This document shows, one piece after another, positions 44,855 to 54,385 of a stretch of DNA of 64,000 nt. The DNA lies in assembly GCF_016598535.1 (NCBI RefSeq), contig NZ_CP066779.1, forward strand, positions 6,074,053 to 6,138,052. The letters are read 5' to 3'. This DNA is from Rhodococcus sp. P-2 (GTDB lineage Bacteria; Actinomycetota; Actinomycetes; Mycobacteriales; Mycobacteriaceae). How positions within the stretch are numbered: the first letter of the stretch is position 1; every line of letters starts with the position of its first letter. The notes under the pieces were generated by a model, which saw only the letters and a program-made list of their open reading frames with translations, was not told the origin of the DNA and did not search any database. A program made the position numbers and the translations under genes.

Positions 44855-45318
44855 ACGGGGATCATGGCACTCACCAGCCATGTTCCGTCGACTCGGTCGA
44901 GTGTCACCTCGACTCGGCTCGACGTCGACGCTGGTGCCGGCCGCGCGATACTCGTCGTGATCTGATCGACGAACATGAGCAATTCTGCGCGGTCTGCAGC
45001 CACGGAGCGCACGCCGACGTCGACTACCCGCGCCTTGGTGCTGTTTCCCTGCTCCTTCGATTGGGGTGCAACCGTTTTCGATCCGAATTCGGCGAAGCTG
45101 TCCTGAAACGTTCCGCTTGCGCCCTCGGCAGCACGTGCAAGGTCGTCGTCGACCGTGTCGCTGTTGTAGCTCAAGAGATTCTCGACGAGCATCGGCGCCA
45201 CACCGATCACCTCTACACGTGCGGTGTCAGCGGCTGCCGAACGGTGATGACTCCAGAGCAGAGTCCCACCGACTCCCACCAAGATCAGCGCCGCACACAC
45301 CAAGACCACGCGCTTCAC
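44851..45318 (-). CDS. Mce-associated membrane protein, second
   Basis: 155 residues with one N-terminal membrane helix (VVLVCAALILVGVGGTLLW) and an extracytoplasmic domain typical of Mce-associated (Mas) proteins (LLSYNSDTVDDDLARAAEGA; GTWLVSAMIPV at the end). Such proteins are thought to stabilise the Mce import complex. GTG start overlaps the preceding Mas gene (GTGA). Last gene of the long mce operon. Confidence 0.85.
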   Translation of the reverse strand: MKRVVLVCAALILVGVGGTLLWSHHRSAAADTARVEVIGVAPMLVENLLSYNSDTVDDDLARAAEGASGTFQDSFAEFGSKTVAPQSKEQGNSTKARVVDVGVRSVAADRAELLMFVDQITTSIARPAPASTSSRVEVTLDRVDGTWLVSAMIPV

Positions 45319-45851
45319 GGGACGAACTCCACACTCGACATCAGCACCCGCCCGTCGACCTCCTCGACACCGATGCGCAGACGGTAGGTTCGCGCCGAAG
45401 ATTCTCCCGCTGAATTGCCGACCTGGGCCGAGGCTGCGATCAGTACCACTCCCGAGGTACCGGATTCCGATGCCAGGGCTGCGGTGTCGACACGACCATC
45501 GGAATCGACGGCGAAATCGCGGATCGATGCGACGAACGCAGATTCACCGGACTTCAGTTCGTCTGCAAAAGTTCCCGTAGTCAGCGACTTCAGCGTCGCG
45601 AGATCCTCGTCGAGCGTGGCAGAGTGGACGTCGATCAGGGCAAGGGTTCCTGCGACCGCACCGGCGACGAACTCTTGGCGCTGGGACTCTCGGGCGCGGT
45701 CCGATCGAACTGCCAGACAGCCGAAGACGACGACGACGCTCAGAGCCGCGAGTGCAATCCAGGCCAGGGCGGTGAGAACACCGGGTTTGCCTCGTACCGG
45801 ATCCAGCACCTCGCCCCTCAGCGATTCGTCGGCGTCAGCAACTGTTGCCAC
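45315..45851 (-). CDS. Mce-associated membrane protein, first
   Basis: 178 residues: about 25 cytoplasmic residues, a membrane helix (LTALAWIALAALSVVVVFG), then an extracytoplasmic domain with the Mas-type LATLKSLTTGTFADEL segment. GTG 45851 overlaps the mceF-type gene by 34 bases; a later start cannot be excluded. Homologous in layout to the next gene. Confidence 0.83.
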   Translation of the reverse strand: MATVADADESLRGEVLDPVRGKPGVLTALAWIALAALSVVVVFGCLAVRSDRARESQRQEFVAGAVAGTLALIDVHSATLDEDLATLKSLTTGTFADELKSGESAFVASIRDFAVDSDGRVDTAALASESGTSGVVLIAASAQVGNSAGESSARTYRLRIGVEEVDGRVLMSSVEFVP

Positions 45852-47137
45852 GGCTCGCCCTCCCCCGGACCGGAGGCGGCCGGAGCCAACTCCGTGTGTT
45901 GATAGTCGACTCCGTCAGGCCCGGTGTACAACTCGCCGGGCGCATTGGTACCCGACGGCACGTACGCCTCGGGGCTCCGGCAGATCTCCGGGCTCGGTGC
46001 TCGTTTGCCCGGTACCTCGATGCAGGGAATGTTCCGGGATCCACGAACTGCGAAGATCGAGTTCTGTGGAACTTTGCAGTACAGGTCGGCCGGGGTGTCC
46101 GGAACACTCGTCTGGGTCGGGTCTCGTCGCTGATCGGCCGGAAGGTAACCGGTCGAGCACGCTGCAGGATCTTGCGCCTGGAGGTGGAAGTTGACGTTCG
46201 CGGCACCGTCCACCTGCCCGCGTTGTACGACGGTTTCCTGTGCCGCGACCAATGGCGGCAAGATGACGAGCACCTGCTCCAAGCCGGCGTTGTACGTCAA
46301 AGCCACCTGAGCGGTGCTCGTGAAATTGGCAAGCAGCACAGGCAAAGTGGGTTGGAGGCCTTGAAACAGCAGGTCGGCTTCGGTCGCGAAGCCCGGTCCG
46401 GTTTCGAGGATATTGCGCACGGCGCCGTCGGCGATCTCCAACTGTCCACTGAGTTGAGCGACACTGGACGCCCACTGGCGAATCTGGTCGCCCGTCACCA
46501 CCTGTGTCTGCAGGAGCGGATCCAACTGCTGTACGAGCGTCGTTGCCGGTGTCGTGGCAGCGGACATCTGATCGACGAACGAAGTGGTCGAATCCAGCAG
46601 ACGAGCCAGGTCCTCTCCCCTGCCTCCGAACGCCGCCGCGGACTCGTCGATCACCGATCGCAACTTGTCCTGCGGTACGGATGCGAGCATCGCCTGCGCC
46701 TGATCGAGGACCGGTCCGATCTCGGTCGGGATCGTGACAGCGTCGGGGCCGATCACGTCTCCGTCGGACAGAAAGGGTCCGTCCGCGGTGCTCGGTTGCA
46801 TGTCGACATATTGCTCGCCGATGGCCGACACACTTCGCACCGCTACTGTGAGCCCGCTGGAGGGAACGGGAACCGCGCTCTCCAAAGATAATTCGGCGCG
46901 TACCACTCCCGGAGACAGACGCACCGACCTGACCTGACCGATGGTGTCGCCGCGATAGGTCACGTTCGCGTTCCGATACAGGCCGCCGGCGTCGGGCAGT
47001 TCGACTGTCACCGAATAGCGCCCGATGCCGAGCATGGTCGGAACTCTCAGGTACGAGATAGCCGCTGCGCTCATGCCTATCACCGCCAGGATCGCGAAGA
47101 TCGTCAATTGCCTTCGCACCAACTTCGTGAGAATCAT
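45818..47137 (-). CDS. mceF: Mce family protein F (MlaD domain)
   Basis: 439-residue component of an Mce lipid/sterol importer. An N-terminal helix (LTIFAILAVIGMSAAAISYL) anchors it; the MlaD domain covers about 35-120 (YSVTVELPDAGGLYRNANVTYRG), followed by a helical stretch that in these systems builds a periplasmic tunnel. The C-terminal region has several Cys and is Pro-rich. Sixth of six Mce genes, overlapping mceE by four bases. Confidence 0.92.
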   Translation of the reverse strand: MILTKLVRRQLTIFAILAVIGMSAAAISYLRVPTMLGIGRYSVTVELPDAGGLYRNANVTYRGDTIGQVRSVRLSPGVVRAELSLESAVPVPSSGLTVAVRSVSAIGEQYVDMQPSTADGPFLSDGDVIGPDAVTIPTEIGPVLDQAQAMLASVPQDKLRSVIDESAAAFGGRGEDLARLLDSTTSFVDQMSAATTPATTLVQQLDPLLQTQVVTGDQIRQWASSVAQLSGQLEIADGAVRNILETGPGFATEADLLFQGLQPTLPVLLANFTSTAQVALTYNAGLEQVLVILPPLVAAQETVVQRGQVDGAANVNFHLQAQDPAACSTGYLPADQRRDPTQTSVPDTPADLYCKVPQNSIFAVRGSRNIPCIEVPGKRAPSPEICRSPEAYVPSGTNAPGELYTGPDGVDYQHTELAPAASGPGEGEPWQQLLTPTNR

Positions 47138-48267
47138 CGTCCACCGTCCTGGTCGGTCCGCCCGGTGTCACTTGGGGCGGCCCGCCCGGTACCCAGAGGC
47201 GCGGTCAAAGGATCGACCAGTATTCCGTTCTCCACCGGAGTTTGCGGCGCCCCGAACGGAGTACCGAAGCCGAGACCTGACTGGAGGCGATTACTCGTGA
47301 GGTCGATCAGCGCCCACAAATTGGTGTAGTCACCGCGCATTCCGTCGTCGATGGTCGTCTGGGGGAAGGGGAAGGTACTCAGATTGCCCAAATTGTTGAT
47401 CAGGTCCGGTCCGGTTTCGACCACCTTCTGCAGCGTCGATTCCAAGGCGCTCAAATTGGCTTTCACATCGTCGCGGGTCCGGTCGACCAGATCGGTCCCG
47501 ACGTCCCCGAACCTGCCGACCGCATCGAGGGCGGTGGTCAGGTCGACGCGTTGGGCGCTCAGTTCCGCCAAGGCCGGATCAAGGGTCTCCAACGCCTCAC
47601 CGAGAACGTCTCGCTGAGCCGTGATCTCGCCGGCGAACACGTCGAGATTCTCCATGGTCGTGACCATCGCCTCGCGTTGACGGTCGAGTGTCTCGGTCAC
47701 GGTGTCCATCTGGCTCAGCAGGTCGCGCGCCGCATCGGTCCGTCCGCCGAGAGCAGTGTTCAGTTCCGTGGTGATGCTGTGAATCTGGGCCAGCCCACCG
47801 CCGTTGAGCACCAGGGACAGTGCCGTCAACGCTTCTTCGGTGGTGGGATAGACACTGGCCGATGCAAGGGGAATCACGGATCCCTCCGACAACCGCCCTT
47901 CCGGCGCCACCTCGGTGGGCGGCGCGAGCGCGACGTGTTTGGATCCGAGCAGACTGGTTTGGCCGATCTTGGCAGTCGCGTTGGCGGGCAGCGACACCGA
48001 GCCGTCGAGCGCAACCGTCACCCGGGCGTGCCAGTTGTCGGTCTCGATCGCACTGATACTTCCGACTGTCACGTCGTTGACCATGACCGGAGAGTTGGGA
48101 CTGATCGACGTGACGTCCGGCATCTCGATCACGACCGAGAAACTTCCCTCACCGCGGCCGGCCGCGCCCGGCAGCGACACCGAATTCAGCCCGCTCCATT
48201 GACAACCCGTCAGAACGAGCACGGCGCTCGCCGCCACACACACTGTTCCCCACCGGCGGCTAGTCAT
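47134..48267 (-). CDS. mceE: Mce family lipoprotein E
   Basis: 377 residues. Signal peptide with lipobox LTGC near residue 21 marks it as the lipoprotein member, as MceE (LprN-type) usually is. MlaD domain at about 40-120 (SFSVVIEMPDVTSISPNSPV) and a long helical domain (QREAMVTTMENLDVFAGEI). Overlaps mceD and mceF by four bases each. Confidence 0.92.
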   Translation of the reverse strand: MTSRRWGTVCVAASAVLVLTGCQWSGLNSVSLPGAAGRGEGSFSVVIEMPDVTSISPNSPVMVNDVTVGSISAIETDNWHARVTVALDGSVSLPANATAKIGQTSLLGSKHVALAPPTEVAPEGRLSEGSVIPLASASVYPTTEEALTALSLVLNGGGLAQIHSITTELNTALGGRTDAARDLLSQMDTVTETLDRQREAMVTTMENLDVFAGEITAQRDVLGEALETLDPALAELSAQRVDLTTALDAVGRFGDVGTDLVDRTRDDVKANLSALESTLQKVVETGPDLINNLGNLSTFPFPQTTIDDGMRGDYTNLWALIDLTSNRLQSGLGFGTPFGAPQTPVENGILVDPLTAPLGTGRAAPSDTGRTDQDGGR

Positions 48268-49529
48268 CGCAATCCTGTCGACGGCATGAGCAAACCGGTC
48301 AGATCAGACGCCACCGGCACCGTCGGAAAGCTCAAGGCGCCAGTCGGTTCCAGATCAGGCTCGCTGTACACCAGTTGGTCCGGAAGAGCGCCGAGCGCCC
48401 GGGTCGGGTTGATGCTCAGGTCCGGGTAGTTCGCCTTGATCGTGTTGAGCAACGGGCCGAGGTATTCGATGCACATATCCGCGCCCTTCTTCGAGGTGTC
48501 GTTGGCCAGGCCGGCGATTCCGCCGCAGATCAAGTCGATCGGGTTGCCGACGTTCTGGAATGCGGGCACACCCACCATCGCTCCTTGGGCCGGCCGGTAG
48601 ACGTTGTAGTAGTTCGACAACGCTGTCGGAGCCAGATGCAGTACCTTCTCGAGACCTGCGCGCTTGTCGACCAATACCTGGGACACATCTGCCAACTTCG
48701 CGATCTGCTCCGTCAAGCCGGTTCGGTTCTGTTCGACAAACCGCTGTACGTCGACGACGGCGGCGTCCAGATCGGCGAGGGCCGGGGCCAATTGCGTTCG
48801 GCTCTCGGCGAGCACACTCGAGACATGTGCCAGTCGTCCTTGGAACTGAACGATCTGTTCGTCGCTTGCCGCGAGCGCGGTCGTGAAGGTCTGCAGGCCG
48901 CGGATGGTGCCGAACAGATCGGCTCCGCCTTCGTCGAGTGTGCTCATAGCCTCCGAGAGTTCGGTCACCGAGCGCCCCAACGCTTCCCCGTTGCCCGCCA
49001 GTGCGGATCCGGCACCGTCGAGGAAGTTGGCGGCGGGACCGCGATCGTCCCCGTCGGGACCCAAAGCATCGGCGGCCCGGCCCAGCTGTTCCTTGATCTG
49101 GTCCCACTCGACCGGGACAGCTGTTCGGTCGAGTCCGATCTCCGCACCGTCATTCAGTGCGTCGGCGCCGTCCGTCACCGCCGGTGTCAACTGCACGAAG
49201 CGGGCCGAGACCAGCGACTGGGCAACGATCACCGCTTTCGCGTCCTCGGCGACGGGAACCTCGCGGGCCAATTTCAGTTCGACGCGCATTCGATCCCCCT
49301 GTGGGGCGATCTCGGTGACGCGGCCGACGTCGACTCCCACGACACGAACGTCGTCACCGACATACAGACCAGTCGTCGAGGTGAAGTAGGCGGTCACGTT
49401 GTAGTAGCGCAGATGTTGCACCGCAAGGTATCCCGACGCGACGACGATCGCCGCGCCGACGACGCTTCCACCGACCACGCCGATTCGACGCCAGTTCACC
49501 GGTTTGCGAACTCGTAAGGCACCCATCAT
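48264..49529 (-). CDS. mceD: Mce family protein D
   Basis: 421 residues: short cytoplasmic N-terminus, a membrane helix (VVGGSVVGAAIVVASGYLAV), MlaD domain (VTAYFTSTTGLYVGDDVRVV), then an extended helical tunnel domain and a proline-rich end. Assigned D by order between C and E. Four-base overlaps on both sides indicate coupled translation. Confidence 0.92.
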   Translation of the reverse strand: MMGALRVRKPVNWRRIGVVGGSVVGAAIVVASGYLAVQHLRYYNVTAYFTSTTGLYVGDDVRVVGVDVGRVTEIAPQGDRMRVELKLAREVPVAEDAKAVIVAQSLVSARFVQLTPAVTDGADALNDGAEIGLDRTAVPVEWDQIKEQLGRAADALGPDGDDRGPAANFLDGAGSALAGNGEALGRSVTELSEAMSTLDEGGADLFGTIRGLQTFTTALAASDEQIVQFQGRLAHVSSVLAESRTQLAPALADLDAAVVDVQRFVEQNRTGLTEQIAKLADVSQVLVDKRAGLEKVLHLAPTALSNYYNVYRPAQGAMVGVPAFQNVGNPIDLICGGIAGLANDTSKKGADMCIEYLGPLLNTIKANYPDLSINPTRALGALPDQLVYSEPDLEPTGALSFPTVPVASDLTGLLMPSTGLR

Positions 49530-50548
49530 CGAACCTCCGGAATCGGTAGCGGCGCAGGTGGTAGCCCGAACATCGCGTTGATCAACGGTTGGGTGTATTG
49601 CGCCGGTACCAGGTTCTGGACGTAGGCGTAATAGAAGGGACCGCTGGCCACGGTGTCGCCGAGCGTGCCCACGTACGTACCGAGACCGTCGATTCCCTGA
49701 GAAAGGTTGTCCTTGTTGTTCTGCAGAATGCCGACAACCGTGTCGAGTTTGCCGAGGACCGGTTGCAATTGCGCCTCGTTGTCGTGGACGAGTCCACTCA
49801 GCTGGGTCGACAATGCCGAAATGTTCGTGATCACTTCCCCAAGCGCCGCCTGTCGCCGATCCAGTTCTCCCAACAACGCGTTGCCGTCGACGAGTAGCGC
49901 GTTGACCTGTGGTCCACGCTCGGCCAACGTCCCGGCGACGTCGTTTGCATCGGACAGCAAGGTGCGCAACATGTCGTCCCGCCGATTGACGCTGTCGGAG
50001 ATCCGTGCGACGCCGTCCAGTGCCGGCCTCAGGCTCGGCGCACTGCCGGACATCACCTGTCCCACTGCGTCGAGCGATTCGGAGAGCTGGTCGAGATCGA
50101 TGTCCTCGACCGTCGTGGTGAGGTCACCGAGAACGTCGGGGAGCGAGTAGGCCGATCTTGTTCGCTCGACCGGGATCTCGCTGCCGACCGCGATCCTTCC
50201 CGGACCGTCGAGATCGAGTGAAACAGCTCGCTTGCCGAGCAACGACATCGTGGTGACCGCGGCCGACGTGCTTTCTCCCAAACCGATCGAGCCTTCCAGT
50301 GTGAAGTCCACGCGCGCGAGTCCGTGCTCGACCTCGATCCGGTCCACCGTTCCGATCTTCACTCCGGCGGCATTGACTTCGTCTCCCGGCGCGAGACCGC
50401 TGGCGTCGGCGAACACCGCGCTGTACCCGACACCCGATTTCAGGAACTGCAGATTCTGATACTGGAGCGATGCCAATACGACGGCGGCCGTGACGACCAA
50501 TCCCACGACCCCCACGCGTACGGCCTGGCTCTGTGCCATCTCTCTCAT
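49526..50548 (-). CDS. mceC: Mce family protein C
   Basis: 340 residues with an N-terminal helix (VRVGVVGLVVTAAVVLASL), MlaD domain (GYSAVFADASGLAPGDEVNA) and helical domain ending in MFGLPPAPLPIPEVR. ATG 50548 overlaps the mceB stop (ATGA), which decides the start over an upstream reading to 50638. Confidence 0.92.
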   Translation of the reverse strand: MREMAQSQAVRVGVVGLVVTAAVVLASLQYQNLQFLKSGVGYSAVFADASGLAPGDEVNAAGVKIGTVDRIEVEHGLARVDFTLEGSIGLGESTSAAVTTMSLLGKRAVSLDLDGPGRIAVGSEIPVERTRSAYSLPDVLGDLTTTVEDIDLDQLSESLDAVGQVMSGSAPSLRPALDGVARISDSVNRRDDMLRTLLSDANDVAGTLAERGPQVNALLVDGNALLGELDRRQAALGEVITNISALSTQLSGLVHDNEAQLQPVLGKLDTVVGILQNNKDNLSQGIDGLGTYVGTLGDTVASGPFYYAYVQNLVPAQYTQPLINAMFGLPPAPLPIPEVR

Positions 50549-51567
50549 CGTGGTGCGCACCTTCCGGTCGTCTGATCCACCAGGTCGACAGTGAGCGGCG
50601 TACCGTCGGCACCGTCGACCTTCAGGGCGATTCCGCACAGATAGAAGTTGAAGAACGACCCGTACGAGCCGACTCGGATCAGCTGCTTGTAGTTCGAGGG
50701 CATGGACGCGAGAATCCGATCGAGCTCACTCTGTTGCTCGATCAGCGGATTCAGACTTGCGTCCAGCTTCGACAGGTTTCCCGCGACGTCCGGGCGAACT
50801 CCGGCGAGGAGGTCGGCGAAGGTGCCTGACGCGGTGTTCACACTCTCGACGGCACTCCCGATCATCTCCCGATCCGCCGCAAGCCCGCTGACCAGCTGTT
50901 GTAGGTGATCGAGAGTGTCACTGAACTGTCCACCGCGGCTGCGCAATTCACTGAGCACACCGTCGAGGTTGCCGATCACTCGACCGATCAGTTGGTCGCG
51001 GTCTGCGAGAGTGTTCGTGATCGATCCGGTGTGCGCCAGCACCGATGCCACTGTTCCGGACTGGCCTTGAAACACCTCGAGCAAGGACATCGACAACGCG
51101 TTGACCTGCTCCGGGTCCAGGGCTTGAAACAGCGGCTTGAAACCACCGAGTAGCGCATCGAGGTCGAGTGCCGGCGCGGTGCGATCGACGGGAATGCTCT
51201 CGCCCTGTGGCTGCGGTTCCGCGATCCCCGGATCGTCGAGCAGTTCGAGGTATCGATTACCCACCAGATCCTGATATCGAACAGCGGCTCTGGTCGATAC
51301 AGTCACGGTGTCACCCGTATCCACACTGAAACTCACGTGGGCACGGTGATTCCCACCGAATTCGACGGAGCCGACAGAACCGACCGGCACACCCGCGATG
51401 CGCACCTTGTCGCCCGCTCTGAGCCCGGAGGCGTTGACGAACTCCGCCGAGTACGACCTCGCGTCGCCACCTCGCATCTGGCCGAACACGAGGATCAGCC
51501 CGGCGTTGACGAGGATCATCACCAGAACAAAAATTCCGAACTTGACGGTGTACCCACGAACTTTCAT
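50545..51567 (-). CDS. mceB: Mce family protein B
   Basis: 340 residues: membrane helix (VKFGIFVLVMILVNAGLILV), MlaD domain (SYSAEFVNASGLRAGDKVRI) and a helical region; C-terminal Cys pair (LCGIALK, GRCAPR) is common in MceB. ATG 51567 overlaps the mceA stop (ATGA), choosing it over a longer frame to 51726. Confidence 0.92.
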   Translation of the reverse strand: MKVRGYTVKFGIFVLVMILVNAGLILVFGQMRGGDARSYSAEFVNASGLRAGDKVRIAGVPVGSVGSVEFGGNHRAHVSFSVDTGDTVTVSTRAAVRYQDLVGNRYLELLDDPGIAEPQPQGESIPVDRTAPALDLDALLGGFKPLFQALDPEQVNALSMSLLEVFQGQSGTVASVLAHTGSITNTLADRDQLIGRVIGNLDGVLSELRSRGGQFSDTLDHLQQLVSGLAADREMIGSAVESVNTASGTFADLLAGVRPDVAGNLSKLDASLNPLIEQQSELDRILASMPSNYKQLIRVGSYGSFFNFYLCGIALKVDGADGTPLTVDLVDQTTGRCAPR

Positions 51568-52733
51568 CGGATCTCCGTCCCGAACAGGTAGCTCATCAGA
51601 TCCGGGACCGTGTTCATCGGTTGCCCACCATTCGGCTGACGCTCGGGCGCAAACGGATTCACCCCGGTGTCGGTCACCAGGTACGGAGCATTGACGTTCG
51701 GGTCGCGCAGTGGAAGACCCATACACTGCGGGCCACCTGTTGCCGCGACCTTCGGAAGGTCGTCGGGATATCGGTACGGTTCGGTTCCGGCGATCAGACC
51801 GATCGACATCTTGATTCCTGGTTGTCCGTTGTAGGCGCCGTCGCCGATCTTCTTGCTCTCCTGCAGTCCGTGGAACATGCAGGGAATCACCGGGGAGTAT
51901 TCCTCGAGCAGTGCGGTGGTCGGCCGCAGTAACGACAGAACGGTGTCGATACCGTCGGCGTTGGCTCCCAGTACATCTTCTCCGGTGCGGGCGACCCCGA
52001 TCACGTTGAGCAAGAGGAGATCAAGATTCTGCTGCTCGTCGAGAACAGTGGTTCCCGTCGTCGTGAGCGAGTCGAGGGTGCCGAGCAAGTCGAGAACAGC
52101 GTCGCGGTAGGTCTGCGTGACGGCTGGCAAATCAGTCAACACATGATCGAGAGCCTCACGTGCAGTGTTGAATTCGAGCAAGGAGGAATCTGCTTGTTCG
52201 AGTGCGACCCCGAGCCGTTCGCCGCGTCCTTGCAGCGCAGTCGAGAGGGCACCCAATGTCGAATCGAGCTTGCCCGGGTCCACGGTCCGGAGCACGGTGG
52301 TGAGTTTCTCGAACACCGTGTTCAGCTCGACAGTCACCCGGGATACGTCGATCGTCGCCCCGGCGGCAAGTCGCGCGCTGCTCGGTTGCTCCGGCGAGGA
52401 CAAGCTGACGAATTTCGCGCCGAAAGCCGTGTTCGACGTGATCGCCACATCCACGTTGGACGGAATCGACTCGAGCGCTTCGGGATCGATCGACAACGAC
52501 AGTTGCGCGGTGGCGTCGTCAGTCGGCGTGATGGACTCCACCGAGCCCACGGTCACACCGGCCATCTTCACCCGCGCACCCGGATCCATCACGAGCCCAG
52601 CGCGCTCCGCGATCACCGTGATCGGGACGCGAGCGACAAACACCTGGTTGAAAGACGCGACCGACAAAGCGATGACCCCGATGATCGCCGCAGCCAAGCC
52701 GAGCGCCGCCAACTTGTAACCGTATCTGTGCAC
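51564..52733 (-). CDS. mceA: Mce family protein A
   Basis: 389 residues. Membrane helix (LAALGLAAAIIGVIALSVAS), MlaD domain (ITVIAERAGLVMDPGARVKM) and long helical domain, with a conserved tail including GGPQCMGLP. GTG 52733 follows GGGGG by four bases and lies eight bases after the yrbE-B stop. Assigned A by position next to the permease genes. Whether the operon is orthologous to mce4 is suggested only by its steroid-gene context. Confidence 0.9.
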   Translation of the reverse strand: MHRYGYKLAALGLAAAIIGVIALSVASFNQVFVARVPITVIAERAGLVMDPGARVKMAGVTVGSVESITPTDDATAQLSLSIDPEALESIPSNVDVAITSNTAFGAKFVSLSSPEQPSSARLAAGATIDVSRVTVELNTVFEKLTTVLRTVDPGKLDSTLGALSTALQGRGERLGVALEQADSSLLEFNTAREALDHVLTDLPAVTQTYRDAVLDLLGTLDSLTTTGTTVLDEQQNLDLLLLNVIGVARTGEDVLGANADGIDTVLSLLRPTTALLEEYSPVIPCMFHGLQESKKIGDGAYNGQPGIKMSIGLIAGTEPYRYPDDLPKVAATGGPQCMGLPLRDPNVNAPYLVTDTGVNPFAPERQPNGGQPMNTVPDLMSYLFGTEIR

Positions 52734-52741
52734 GAAGCCCC

Positions 52742-53614
52742 CTAACCGGACAGATTGAAGTTGCCGGAACCGCCGTAGAGCGCGAGTGAGACGAGCAGGG
52801 TCACCGCCACGACGCAGATCAGCGAGAGCCGAACTCCGCGGCCCACTGCAGTTCCCACGCCCGACGGTCCCCCGGACGCTTTGTATCCGTAGTACGTGTG
52901 GATCAGCATCACCAGTAGTGCCATCACGAGCACTTGAACGAAGGACCACGCGACGTCGACCGGATCGAGGAACGTCGTGAAGTAGTGGTCGTAAAGACCG
53001 GAGGACTGACCGAACAGCACGACCGTGGTGAATCGTCCGGCCAGAAATGATCCGACTAGTGCCAGTGAGTACAGCGGCAAGATCGCGAGCATCCCTGCGG
53101 TGACGCGGGTGCTGACGACGTACGGGACCGAACTGATCGCCATCGATTCGAGGGCGTCGATTTCCTCACTGATGCGCATGGCACCGATCTGCGCGGTCGA
53201 ACCTGCTCCGATCGTGGCCGACAGACCGATTCCTGCGATCACCGGCGCAGCGATACGCACGTTGATGAAGGCGGAGAAGAATCCGGTGAGCGCTTCGACT
53301 CCGATATTTCCCAGTGAGCTGAAACCTTGGATCGCAATGGTGCCGCCCGAGGCGAGAGTCAGAAATCCTACGACCGCAACCGTGCCGCCGATCACTGCCA
53401 AAGCTCCGGTGCCCATGCTGATCTCGGCTACCAGCCTCAACACTTCTTTCGGGTGTTTGCGAATTGCCCACGGGATGTGAGCGATGGCGCGCGCGAAGAA
53501 GACAGCTTGTCGCCCGACGTCGTCGATCGAGCGTGACGTTCGAGCCACCCGCACCCGCGTGCGTCCGAACTTGCCGATTTGTGCCAGCGAATCCGACAGC
53601 GTCACCTCGATCAC
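52742..53614 (-). CDS. yrbEB: Mce-system permease YrbE, B type
   Basis: 290-residue integral membrane permease (MlaE family). MlaE features include the central helix and loop region AQIGAMRISEEIDALESMAI, which contacts the MceG-type ATPase, and about five membrane helices. GTG/ATG overlap with yrbE-A by four bases. The ATPase gene (mceG) is not in the window, as is normal for actinobacteria, where one ATPase serves several mce systems. Confidence 0.93.
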   Translation of the reverse strand: MIEVTLSDSLAQIGKFGRTRVRVARTSRSIDDVGRQAVFFARAIAHIPWAIRKHPKEVLRLVAEISMGTGALAVIGGTVAVVGFLTLASGGTIAIQGFSSLGNIGVEALTGFFSAFINVRIAAPVIAGIGLSATIGAGSTAQIGAMRISEEIDALESMAISSVPYVVSTRVTAGMLAILPLYSLALVGSFLAGRFTTVVLFGQSSGLYDHYFTTFLDPVDVAWSFVQVLVMALLVMLIHTYYGYKASGGPSGVGTAVGRGVRLSLICVVAVTLLVSLALYGGSGNFNLSG

Positions 53615-54384
53615 CCCGCCGTCAATCGGATGCCGACCGCGGTGACGATGGTGTTGACGACGAACAACGCCATGAATGCGTACACCACCGTTTCGTTGAC
53701 GGCCTCCCCCACGCCTTTCGGCCCACCCCGTACCGACAGTCCGCGATAGCAGGCCACCAATCCCGCCAGCATCCCGAACAGTGCAGCTTTGACCATCGAC
53801 AACGCCACCTCGGGCAGGCCGGTCAGCAACGTGATTCCCTCGACGAAGGCGCCAGGGTTCACGCCCTGGAGAAACACCGAGAAGGCGTAACCGCCGGCGA
53901 TGCCGATGACGCAGACGAGTCCGTTGAGCAGCAAAGCCACCACGGTCGACGCGACCACACGCGGAATCACCAACCGATTGATCGGATCGATCCCGAGCAC
54001 CTCCATGGCGTCGATCTCTTCACGGATCGTCCTCGATCCCAGATCTGCGGCGATGGCAGTCGCGCCTGCACCTGCCACGATCAGCACAGTCACCACCGGA
54101 CCGACCTGAGTCACGGCACCGAGCGCGGCCCCGGCGCCGCTGAGGTCGGCGGCACCGATCTCGCGGAGAAGGATGTTGAGGGTGAAACTCACCAGGACCG
54201 TGAACGGCACGGCTACCAACACGGTCGGCACGATCGACACCCGGGCGATCATCCAACTCTGCTCGAGAAACTCCTGCACCTGAAAGCGGGTGCGGAACAA
54301 GCCCACTGCGACATCGGCGCCCATCCGGTAGAACTGGCCGAGTTCGCGCATCGGGCCCCCAAGTGCAACTCTTCCGCTGTACAC
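53611..54384 (-). CDS. yrbEA: Mce-system permease YrbE, A type
   Basis: 257 residues, MlaE family, partner of YrbE-B in the membrane channel. The EI-D-A-loop is IREEIDAMEVLGIDPINRLV. Hydrophobic helices include VSIVPTVLVAVPFTVLVSF. GTG start lies one base after the cyp125-type stop, so it appears to be co-transcribed with the P450 gene. Confidence 0.93.
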   Translation of the reverse strand: MYSGRVALGGPMRELGQFYRMGADVAVGLFRTRFQVQEFLEQSWMIARVSIVPTVLVAVPFTVLVSFTLNILLREIGAADLSGAGAALGAVTQVGPVVTVLIVAGAGATAIAADLGSRTIREEIDAMEVLGIDPINRLVIPRVVASTVVALLLNGLVCVIGIAGGYAFSVFLQGVNPGAFVEGITLLTGLPEVALSMVKAALFGMLAGLVACYRGLSVRGGPKGVGEAVNETVVYAFMALFVVNTIVTAVGIRLTAG

Positions 54385-54385
54385 G